The notes under the pieces were generated by a model. The model did no database searches, had not been told where the DNA came from, and saw nothing but the letters and a program-made list of their open reading frames with translations. From Elainella saxicola E1 (GTDB lineage Bacteria > Cyanobacteriota > Cyanobacteriia > Elainellales > Elainellaceae), in contig LUGL01000037.1 of assembly GCA_002796835.1 (NCBI GenBank), positions 26,611 to 79,337 on the forward strand: a stretch of DNA of 52,727 nt, given 5' to 3'. The translations under genes were made by a program, and so were the position numbers. This document shows positions 45,602 to 52,727 of the stretch, one piece after another; the stretch's first letter is position 1; each line of letters starts with the position of its first letter.

Positions 45602-46855
45602 ATGACTCGTGAACTGCTGCGTCAAGTCCGATTGTTGGATCCGCTCTCGAATACCGATCGTCAAGCGGATGTGCTGATTGAAGATGGGATGATTCGAGCG
45701 ATCGAGTCCTACTTAGATGGGGTCGATGCAGCGGTACTGGATTGCACAGACATGGTTTTAGGACCGGGTTTAGTCGATCTCTATAGCCATTCCGGCGAAC
45801 CGGGTTTTGAAGAGCGAGAGACACTAGAGTCTTTGCAAGCAGCAGCAGCAGCAGGCGGCTTCACCAGACTGACCCTTTTACCGGGTACTCATCCTGCAAT
45901 CGATCAACCCGCCTCGGTTGCATGGTTACGTTCTCGGCAAATTTCAGCTATGCCCCAGTTGAACTGTTGGGGAGCGCTCACGATTGGGACAAAGGGCGAA
46001 CAAATGGTGGAGCTGGGAGAACTGGCTGCCACTGAAATTGTTGGATTTGCAGATGGCCAACCTTTGCAAAATTCAGCGCTGCTGCGCCGCAGTTTGGAAT
46101 ATGGTCAGGCTTTGGGCAAACCCCTTGCTTTCTGGTGTAGCGATCGCAGTCTGTCTGGGAATGGCGTGGTGCGGGAGGGCAGCGAGGCTTTGCGGCTAGG
46201 TTTACCCGGTGTACCTGCGATGGCAGAAACAGCTTCTCTGGCAGCGTTGTTGGAATATGTCGCAGAGATTGGCACCCCTGTGCATCTGATGCGGGTGTCT
46301 ACAAGCCGATCGATCGAGCTGATTCGAGCTGCAAAATCCTGCGGAGTGCCCATTACAGCCAGCACAACCTGGATCCACCTGCTGTTAGACATTACGGCAA
46401 TTCAAACCGCTTATGATCCCAGCCTGCATCTAGAGCCACCGTTGGGCAATCTTGTCGATCGCAAAGCGCTGATCGAAGCCTTTCAAACGGGTGTGCTGGA
46501 TGCGATCTCGATCGATCATAGTCCCTACACCTATGAAGAAAAGACCGTCGCTTTTGCTGAATCTCCACCAGGTGCGATCGGTTTAGAGCTGGCTTTGCCA
46601 CTCCTTTGGCAAACTTTTGTAGAACCTGGAATCTGGTCAGCGCTGGATCTATGGCGTTTTCTCAGCACTCAACCGGCCCAGTGCCTTCAGCAAAAAGCCG
46701 CAACTGTTGCAGTCGGTGCAGCGGCAGAACTCACGCTGTTTGCTCCCCATCAAACTTGGCGCGTTGAACCCCAAACTTTGAAATCGCGATCGAGCAACAC
46801 ATCCTGGCTGGGACAAGAGATCCAGGGACAGGTTGTTAAAACTTGGGCAGTTTGA
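45602..46855 (+). CDS. Dihydroorotase-like protein lacking several metal ligands
   Basis: The 417-residue protein is an amidohydrolase of the dihydroorotase group: ADVLIEDGMIRAI, GPGLVDLYSHSGEPGFEERETL and SIDHSPYTYEEK. Active dihydroorotases have HxH in the first motif, but here it is YSH (Y61-S62-H63); the LHxxHVST and pHHLL motifs read VHLMRVST and WIHLLLD. So at least one histidine is missing in each of three ligand positions, while the Lys-Gly (TKG) and the Asp of IDH remain. It may be a non-catalytic partner of aspartate carbamoyltransferase, as known for PyrC-prime proteins, or a divergent enzyme. Confidence 0.78.
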   Translation: MTRELLRQVRLLDPLSNTDRQADVLIEDGMIRAIESYLDGVDAAVLDCTDMVLGPGLVDLYSHSGEPGFEERETLESLQAAAAAGGFTRLTLLPGTHPAIDQPASVAWLRSRQISAMPQLNCWGALTIGTKGEQMVELGELAATEIVGFADGQPLQNSALLRRSLEYGQALGKPLAFWCSDRSLSGNGVVREGSEALRLGLPGVPAMAETASLAALLEYVAEIGTPVHLMRVSTSRSIELIRAAKSCGVPITASTTWIHLLLDITAIQTAYDPSLHLEPPLGNLVDRKALIEAFQTGVLDAISIDHSPYTYEEKTVAFAESPPGAIGLELALPLLWQTFVEPGIWSALDLWRFLSTQPAQCLQQKAATVAVGAAAELTLFAPHQTWRVEPQTLKSRSSNTSWLGQEIQGQVVKTWAV

Positions 46856-47235
46856 AACATGTTTTCTCGCCAAACACGCTTCAAAACCTGACTACTCACA
46901 GAATCAGCAACTGACCCAGGTCAAATGTTCAGCCAGACCTCACCGATTTTTCTCTGTTGCGTTTGATGTAATTGCAATGCAGATCCAGTAGACAAACGAC
47001 CGAAAGTGATGTTTATAAGGTAAAATTTCGACTCAAAACTGAAGACTATATCGAGGTCGCCAGTCGGTGAAATAGGGGCAAATCAGCAGCAATGAATTCC
47101 TAAAATTCAGACTGTTGGACTTCAGTCCCCTTTTACTCGACCTTAAATGAGTCAATCCGTGTGCATCGTCATTGTTGATTCGCCTTAATCTTTATTTAGA
47201 CTAGCTGCTTAGCTCCCCACTCACCGGAGGTTCAG
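46856..47235. other. 380-bp intergenic region
   Basis: I see no gene or RNA. The region is AT-rich around 47010-47040 and contains GGTAAAATTTCGACTC, a possible -10-like stretch. The ribosome-binding site GGAGG of the following gene is at 47226-47230. Confidence 0.4.
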
Positions 47236-49848
47236 ATGGAGTTTTGGGAATTTCTCATCCAGAAGGAGGGCGATCGATCCTGGCTGCCTTTAGAATCTCC
47301 CAGTGCCGAAATTTTGGAAGGCCGCTATCGGGTTGTGGCTCGATCGAATCGGGCTAGCGTACCGACCGAAATTCGAGTGACTCACTATGCAACAACCGAA
47401 GATCCACCCGTTCAGCGCGTGCGCAAGCGTTCCAGCCAAACCAATGCCGATGGCTTGATTGTGATCATGCCGTTTACCCGCTTGCAGCCAGGGATTTGGG
47501 ATCTGCGCTGCACCAGTGATTTGATGGCAGAAATGATGGGCGAAACCTGGCAATATCGAGTTCAGCTCGAGGTTTTACCTCAAGACGCCAGCTCAGATGA
47601 ATGGGAGCCAGAGTGGTCTGATCCAGTTGCTCCTGTCACTGCGGAGGAATCCAGTCCAGCGATCGACTCAGCTTCACCAACCTCTGAATCAGAACAGCCT
47701 TTAGATTCCCATCAATCAGAGCTAGTCTCATTCGGGTCAGCTCCAGAATCAGCGATCTCAGATCCTGTCCCGTCACTAAACCCTGTTCCAGCAGCGATCG
47801 AGTCAGAAGCAACCTCAGAGGAAATAGAGGCAGCTACAGCTGCACCATCGATCGAGACAAGCGAAATCAGCGAGATCCATGCTTTAGCATCTGACCAAAT
47901 TTCAACTGCATCCAGTGAGACAACTGCACCCAGTGAAACAACACCCATTCATCCCACTGCTGCATCTGCCTTACCAGCCATCGCAGACCTTTGGCAGCAG
48001 GTTGAGCAGGTTTCACAACAAATCGTCGATTCAGCCTTCAGCGATTTAGAAGAGTTTGCGATCGGGACTGATGAGCCGCAAGCATTCAGTGCTGGGAGTA
48101 GCGAATCAGCCGATTCAGCCAGCCTGCAGGTGGTTTTAGAACAAGAAACTTTTGTGATTCAGCGGAATCAACCCCTGGTGCTGACTGGACGACTGGAGCC
48201 AGTGCATCACTTGCCGCTCGATCAACAGCCCTACATTTCAGAACTGCGGGTGCGGTTATATGATCCGCAAACTTCTCAGCTTTTGATGGATGAAGTGCAT
48301 CCGATCGCGAATTGTCAGCCGCCCTTTCCTTTTTCGGGAACCGTTTCTCTGCCAGAGCACTATCAGACTTACCTGGTGTTGGGTGAATTGCTGTTTCAGG
48401 GAAGCTATGGCTCAGAAGCCTCTCAAGTATTGGCAACCCGATCGTTCAATGTCACCACGGACTTGCATGAGTTAATTGAGTCGATCGCCAACGACTTCCC
48501 AGATGTTGAAGCATTGCCACCTGAAGCTCGTTTGCCAGAAACCACTGAACCCGTGTCGCCAGCAGAGCTCGATCGCCTGAGTGCCCAAGCGCCCGCCCTG
48601 TTTCGTCGATCGGCTCCTTCAACCTTACCGCCGCAGTTGCGCCCCCCTGACCCAACCCGAACCCATGCCTCGCTTGACCTGCCTTCTTTTGATCTACAAG
48701 CATCTGGTTTTCAGTTGCTGACCGAATCGGATGATCACCCGATTGACTCGGAGCTCAACTCGCCGGAATCCTTGAACAGCAACCAACCTGAAGCACTGCA
48801 AATCGACCTGGAAGACGGCATGATTTCTACCTCAGCCACAGACTTGCAGCTTGAGCAGCCCAGCAAACTCGCGCGTGAATCTATTCAAAAATCCCTGCCT
48901 GAATTGCTGAGGCGATCGTTACGTTTATCGGTTGGATCACCAGAAGAAACCCCGCTTGAAACACCAGCACCAGAATTTTCTGACCTTGCCGATCCGCTGG
49001 ATGAATTCATCGATCAACCCGTCCCGCTCGAAAACCCTGCTTCAGAGAGACGGTTGCCCACCACCCAACCCTCTGAATTGATTGAGGATCCAGGAGATCT
49101 ATTCGCAAATTGGGAAACCTGGGGGCATCGATCGCCAATCTGGCACCGTCGCCAATCTCGTCCGATCGATCAGTCGAACGCACCAGAAGATGTCTCATTT
49201 CGGGCCTTAAATCTAGAGCATCGCTTCTGGACAAGATTGCAATCTTTAGCTGCGAATCCGGCATCGTCAGCTCAGCTCAACCCACCTGAATTCAATCGTG
49301 TCAATGAAACAACAGATGCAGAAACTGCCATTCAACCTCGCAGTGCAAGCGGTTTAGATGCTGAACTCACCGCTGGAGAAATCGTCGTAGAGGATGATGT
49401 TTTACCTGTCCTACCTGGTGTCGATGCGGCCCAATCAACCAATTCTGTTGATCCAGAGCTGCTTGGACCGGTCTTACCTGAAGATGAGCCAATTCCAACA
49501 CCCCGCTTGCAGTTACCCACCGGAGAGCTGATTGCAGGCCAACCGATCGCCCTCTCGATCAAACTGCCCCATTTGGAAGCAAGGGTTTACATTAAACTCT
49601 GGTTGCGCGATCGTCAAACTCGGACACTCCTGGGTCCACCACGCTGGCTGATTGATTTTGTGCCGGATGGCTTTGGCAACCAAGTGGCACGTACGGAAGT
49701 GATCGTTCCACCAGGCTGCTTGAAAGTGCAGTTTGAAGCGATCGCCGTTGAAATCGCCACTCAGCGAGAAAGTGACAAAACTACGTTCACCCGTCCTGTT
49801 GTGCCGCCTGACATCTCTCCCTTGTCGTTGGATGGCCTGGAAATATAG
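47236..49848 (+). CDS. Large acidic cyanobacterial protein, function unknown
   Basis: The 870-residue protein has an N-terminal domain (about 1-115, MEFWEFLIQKEGDRSWLP), a middle beta-rich domain (about 295-395) and a C-terminal beta-rich domain (about 755-860). They are joined by long Glu/Ser/Pro/Ala-rich, probably disordered stretches. The middle and C-terminal domains look related (LRVRLYDPQTSQLLMDE against IKLWLRDRQTRTLLGPP). There is no signal peptide. The start has GGAGG five bases upstream. I recognise no catalytic family; a scaffold or surface-binding role would fit but is inference. Confidence 0.8.
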   Translation: MEFWEFLIQKEGDRSWLPLESPSAEILEGRYRVVARSNRASVPTEIRVTHYATTEDPPVQRVRKRSSQTNADGLIVIMPFTRLQPGIWDLRCTSDLMAEMMGETWQYRVQLEVLPQDASSDEWEPEWSDPVAPVTAEESSPAIDSASPTSESEQPLDSHQSELVSFGSAPESAISDPVPSLNPVPAAIESEATSEEIEAATAAPSIETSEISEIHALASDQISTASSETTAPSETTPIHPTAASALPAIADLWQQVEQVSQQIVDSAFSDLEEFAIGTDEPQAFSAGSSESADSASLQVVLEQETFVIQRNQPLVLTGRLEPVHHLPLDQQPYISELRVRLYDPQTSQLLMDEVHPIANCQPPFPFSGTVSLPEHYQTYLVLGELLFQGSYGSEASQVLATRSFNVTTDLHELIESIANDFPDVEALPPEARLPETTEPVSPAELDRLSAQAPALFRRSAPSTLPPQLRPPDPTRTHASLDLPSFDLQASGFQLLTESDDHPIDSELNSPESLNSNQPEALQIDLEDGMISTSATDLQLEQPSKLARESIQKSLPELLRRSLRLSVGSPEETPLETPAPEFSDLADPLDEFIDQPVPLENPASERRLPTTQPSELIEDPGDLFANWETWGHRSPIWHRRQSRPIDQSNAPEDVSFRALNLEHRFWTRLQSLAANPASSAQLNPPEFNRVNETTDAETAIQPRSASGLDAELTAGEIVVEDDVLPVLPGVDAAQSTNSVDPELLGPVLPEDEPIPTPRLQLPTGELIAGQPIALSIKLPHLEARVYIKLWLRDRQTRTLLGPPRWLIDFVPDGFGNQVARTEVIVPPGCLKVQFEAIAVEIATQRESDKTTFTRPVVPPDISPLSLDGLEI

Positions 49849-49914
49849 AGATTTATCTATCGATCATCCAGCCTACCTTCGTTTTTTGGGCGATCGGCAT
49901 CTTTCTCAGATCGC

Positions 49915-49951
49915 TTGACAACACTTGACCGAAAAACATAGTTGTTAAAAT
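49915..49951 (+). promoter_or_regulatory. psaI: Candidate psaI-psaL promoter
   Basis: TTGACA at 49915-49920 and CATAGT at 49937-49942 have a 16-bp spacer; TTGACC at 49925 with TAAAAT at 49946 is an alternative. Either would start transcription about 180 bp before psaI. Only sequence resemblance supports this. Confidence 0.4.
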
Positions 49952-50129
49952 TTCTTAGCAGTCAGGCATTTGGCTCCAATTCACAGTAAATTTGGCTCTA
50001 ATACTAATTTCAAAAAGTCGTGGTGACATTGTGGATCGCAAGAATTGCTCTCGCCTTCCGCTTTGCAACAATTATTTTTGAAGTTGGTTTATCAAGTTCG
50101 TGATTTCAACAACGAGGAGAGTCGAACTA

Positions 50130-50246
50130 ATGGCAGCTTCGTTCTTGCCTTCTATCTTTGTTCCAATCATCGGTTGGGTCTTCCCCGCGATTACGATGGC
50201 GTTTTTGTTTATTTACATCGAGCGTGAAGACGCCAACGGAATTTAA
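50130..50246 (+). CDS. psaI: Photosystem I subunit VIII (PsaI)
   Basis: The 38-residue single-pass thylakoid protein [19 protein letters not shown]... matches PsaI in length and sequence; the segment [17 protein letters not shown] is characteristic. PsaI sits beside PsaL and helps hold PSI trimers. GAGGAG lies about ten bases before the ATG at 50130. It is 62 bp upstream of psaL. Confidence 0.95.
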   Translation: MAASFLPSIFVPIIGWVFPAITMAFLFIYIEREDANGI

Positions 50247-50308
50247 GCCAAATCACTAGTCCAAATCACTAGATAGATAAATCGCTTTTGGAGAGGAGAT
50301 AAATCAAC

Positions 50309-50791
50309 ATGCAAACTGATGTGGTTCAAGCCGCTGGCGATCCCCAAATTGGGAACCTCGCTACCCCGATCAATTCTTCTGGCTTTACGAAAACATTGAT
50401 CAACAGCCTACCTGCCTATCGAGCTGGGCTGTCTCCACAGCGGCGTGGCCTAGAAATTGGCATGGCCCATGGCTACTTGCTCTTTGGTCCCTTTGCCTAC
50501 ACCAGCCAGTTCCGCAACACCGGTGTCTCGGATGTTGTGGGCCTGATTGAAGCCGTGATTCTGGTTGTGATTCTGACCGTTTGCCTGTCGCTCTATGCCG
50601 GTGCAGGTCCGAAGAAACCAATCAGCACGGTGACCAATCCCAATCCTCCTTCCAGCCTGCAATCTTCTGAAGGTTGGAGCGAATTTGCGGGCAGCTTCCT
50701 GATTGGTGGTATCGGTGGTGCTGCATTCGCCTACATCATTTATGAAGTGGTGAAATCAGGCGTTCTGCAAACCTTCGGCAACTTGGTTTAA
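50309..50791 (+). CDS. psaL: Photosystem I subunit XI (PsaL)
   Basis: PsaL is the core of the PSI trimerisation domain, with three membrane helices. The 160-residue product shows GNLATPINSSGFTKTLINSLPAYRAGLSPQRRGLEIGMAHG, FGPFAYTSQFRNT and SFLIGGIGGAAFAYIIYEVV, the family blocks. Length and C-terminus are usual for trimer-forming cyanobacteria. The gene follows psaI in what is probably one transcript. No psaF or psaJ adjoin. Confidence 0.98.
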   Translation: MQTDVVQAAGDPQIGNLATPINSSGFTKTLINSLPAYRAGLSPQRRGLEIGMAHGYLLFGPFAYTSQFRNTGVSDVVGLIEAVILVVILTVCLSLYAGAGPKKPISTVTNPNPPSSLQSSEGWSEFAGSFLIGGIGGAAFAYIIYEVVKSGVLQTFGNLV

Positions 50792-50977
50792 TCCTCAGCT
50801 CTCTTAAGTTCGATCGATCTACAACCCAATTTCCGGCTTGTCAGGCGATCGAGCTTCTGAGCAACAAGATTTAACCATTCGATCCGGTCAACCCTTGCTT
50901 GTTCCAGCCGAAAGCCCGGATTTGGACTTGTGCAGGCAAAGGAAGGCCGGATTTGTTTTGATAAAAAACTCAAACTC

Positions 50978-51787
50978 CTAGCCTCCTAACCGCCGCTTCT
51001 CACTTCTAAAGCGAATATATTCTGACAAAAAGGCCAGGAATCCAGAAATCAAAATCAGGATAACGCTCAGAGCATTAATGTCGGGTTTCACCCCAGTACG
51101 CACCCGACTGAAAATCTCCATGGGCAAAGTATTTGCGCCGCCCCCTGCCGTAAAGCTGGCAATCAGCAAGTCATCCATGCTGAGCACAAACGCCAACAGA
51201 CATCCCGAAAAAATGGCCGGCATCAGTTCTGGCAGCAAAACTTTGATGAAGGCCTGCAAAGGCGTTGCCCCCAGGTCCAGTGCGGCTTCTTCCAGGTGCG
51301 GATTCAACCCTGCCAGTCGAGTCGAAACGACCACAGCAATATAGGCCAGACAGAAAACAATGTGGGCGGCAATAATGGTCCAAATACTCAGCGACATGCC
51401 GATTGACACCAGAAACACCAGCGTTGCAACGGCGATCGCAATATCTGGAATAATCAGCGGCAGATAGGAAACGCCCAAATAAAGGCCCTTGCCCGGAAAC
51501 CAATATTTCGCCAATCCCACCGCCATCATGGTGCCCAGCACTGCCGAGACACCCACTGCAATCAACGCAACTTGCAAACTATCCAGCAAAGCTGACTGAA
51601 TCCGGGTATCGTTGAGCAGGCTATTGTACCAGCGCCAACTAAAGCCGCCCCAATTGGAACTGAAGCGCGAGGCATTGAAACTATAGAACGCCAGAATCAA
51701 AATCGGGATGTACATGAAACCGTACATTAGCAGCGTCATGAAAAACTGCCAGGAAAAGCGAAATTTCGATCGAGCAAAAACGTTCAC
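50978..51787 (-). CDS. potC: Spermidine/putrescine-type ABC transporter permease PotC
   Basis: The 269-residue inner-membrane permease has about six membrane segments and the EAALDLGATPLQAFIKVLLPELMPAI cytoplasmic loop, the EAA motif that docks the ATPase. The family covers spermidine/putrescine and related solutes. Start is GTG 51787 with AAGGAG about five bases upstream. It is 65 bp downstream of potB. The binding protein and ATPase are not in the window. Confidence 0.9.
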   Translation of the reverse strand: MNVFARSKFRFSWQFFMTLLMYGFMYIPILILAFYSFNASRFSSNWGGFSWRWYNSLLNDTRIQSALLDSLQVALIAVGVSAVLGTMMAVGLAKYWFPGKGLYLGVSYLPLIIPDIAIAVATLVFLVSIGMSLSIWTIIAAHIVFCLAYIAVVVSTRLAGLNPHLEEAALDLGATPLQAFIKVLLPELMPAIFSGCLLAFVLSMDDLLIASFTAGGGANTLPMEIFSRVRTGVKPDINALSVILILISGFLAFLSEYIRFRSEKRRLGG

Positions 51788-51852
51788 TGAAGCTCCTTGG
51801 GGTTCTCCTAACCTGTCAATGACGAAGAGAAAGCGGCCTGAGACGAAGCAGC

Positions 51853-52727
51853 CTAAGATGAAGCGGCATTCCGATCGCCATATTTAATCAGCAGCGCGAT
51901 CGCCACACTTACGGCAAAAATCAGCATGATGCTGAGGCTGGAACCCAATCCCCAATTCCGAGTTGCGCCCAAGAACTGATTGTAGATCAGCCGCGAAACC
52001 GTCATGCTTGAAGCTCCACCCAGCAATTCTGGCACCACAAAATCGCCCAGACTGGCAATAAACACCAGCAGTCCGCCTGCGGCAATGCCCGGTAGCGTCT
52101 GCGGCACAGTAATTTTCCAGAAAGCCTGTCGCGGCGTTGCACCCAAATCTGCAGCGGCTTCCAGCAATCTCCGATCGAGCTTTTCCAGGGAGGCATAGAG
52201 GATCAGCACGATGTAAGGCAGAAAACTATAGGTCATACCGATAAAAACAGCAGGACTGCGGTTCAACCAATCCTGTCCAGGTATACCGATCAGCCCCAGC
52301 AGCGAATTCAGCAAACCGCTCGGTCTTAAGATTGTGATCCAGGCATAAGCCCGCAGCAGCGACGAGGTCCAAAGCGGCAAGATAAACCCAACCAGCAGCA
52401 GATTCCGCCAGCGCTTCGGGGCTTTGAGTGCAATCCAATAAGCCACCGGAAAACCCAGCAGCAAACAGGCCAGAGTTGAACCCAAGGCGAAATAGAGCGA
52501 TCGTAAAATGACCTGAAAGTAGACAGGCTGAAAGATCTCCAGATAATTGCCAAGGCCATAATCCCCAGCAGGTTGCCCCAATCGAAAGCCTGGAATTAGG
52601 CTCAATTCCAAAATCAAGAAGGTCGGCAACACCAGCAGCAGCAGCAACCACAACCCAGATGGGGCAAGCAAAATCAGCGGCTGAATCCATTTTGCCAACC
52701 CACGCCAGCTCAATCTGCTTTGGGGGG
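51853..52727 (-). CDS. potB: Spermidine/putrescine-type ABC transporter permease PotB (5' end at window edge)
   Basis: This permease is the partner of PotC, with about six membrane segments and the EAAADLGATPRQAFWKITVPQTLPGI docking loop. The frame is open to the right edge of the window; TTG 52713 is the only candidate start and has no ribosome-binding site, so the true start probably lies outside. The visible part has 286 residues from that TTG. The ending RNAASS is hydrophilic. Transcribed with potC. Confidence 0.9.
   Translation of the reverse strand, partial: PQSRLSWRGLAKWIQPLILLAPSGLWLLLLLVLPTFLILELSLIPGFRLGQPAGDYGLGNYLEIFQPVYFQVILRSLYFALGSTLACLLLGFPVAYWIALKAPKRWRNLLLVGFILPLWTSSLLRAYAWITILRPSGLLNSLLGLIGIPGQDWLNRSPAVFIGMTYSFLPYIVLILYASLEKLDRRLLEAAADLGATPRQAFWKITVPQTLPGIAAGGLLVFIASLGDFVVPELLGGASSMTVSRLIYNQFLGATRNWGLGSSLSIMLIFAVSVAIALLIKYGDRNAASS

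Noticed and set aside
47712-47948. Frames antisense to the acidic protein at 47236-49848
   Set aside because: They come from the biased codon content of the linker on the opposite strand.

Overview
The window is a piece of a cyanobacterial chromosome. The photosystem I subunit genes psaI and psaL, an SbtA/SbtB bicarbonate-uptake pair, a beta-carbonic anhydrase of the CcaA type, a Mo-nitrogenase C-terminal-type protein and frequent GCGATCGC (HIP1) octamers (for example 19229-19236) all point that way. Genus cannot be fixed from the sequence alone. I see no rRNA, insertion sequence, prophage or CRISPR array. Most of the window reads as ordinary chromosome with compact co-directional gene groups.

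Layout. 1-2349: cell-shape cluster mreB (5' end outside the window), mreC, mreD. 2346-8735: minus-strand genes for a HAD phosphatase, dtd with a YjbQ-type protein, a GH13 amylase-type enzyme and a secreted subtilisin-like protease with RTX repeats. 9026-11356: a UGT-like glycosyltransferase and a Gly/Pro/Ser-rich protein built from 255-bp tandem repeats. 11990-14058: a response regulator/histidine kinase pair followed by a 43-residue membrane peptide. 14369-18378: an esterase, two genes that look like the separated halves of an MprF-type lipid aminoacylase/flippase, and a broken hydrolase. 18536-20409: upp with a URC4 (DUF1688) gene. 20432-21717: sbtA-sbtB. 21842-28719: a surface-polysaccharide block with a glycoside-hydrolase-like lipoprotein, the complete dTDP-rhamnose set rfbC-D-A-B and a GT2 transferase. 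28930-29147: two copies of a 163-bp element with terminator hairpins. 29197-32049: NAD(P)H-hydrate repair enzyme, VOC protein and GT2.

32347-34420 holds an enolase-superfamily epimerase overlapping a DUF1611 gene, which matches the recently described DgcA/DgcN D-glutamate route. Then come carbonic anhydrase, tRNA-Arg(UCU), several cyanobacterial proteins of unknown role (35803-40336), a polysaccharide deacetylase homologue whose zinc histidines are replaced, a CPBP protease, a two-domain histidine phosphatase that appears to start at CTG, a dihydroorotase-like protein lacking metal ligands, a large acidic protein, psaI-psaL, and potC-potB of a polyamine-type ABC transporter (potB runs to the window edge).

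The most interesting items are the dgcA-dgcN-like pair, the upp-URC4 pair, the split MprF arrangement, the 85-residue repeat protein, the duplicated minus-strand terminator element, and the enzyme homologues with missing catalytic residues. Nothing here is plainly a new defence or mobile system.
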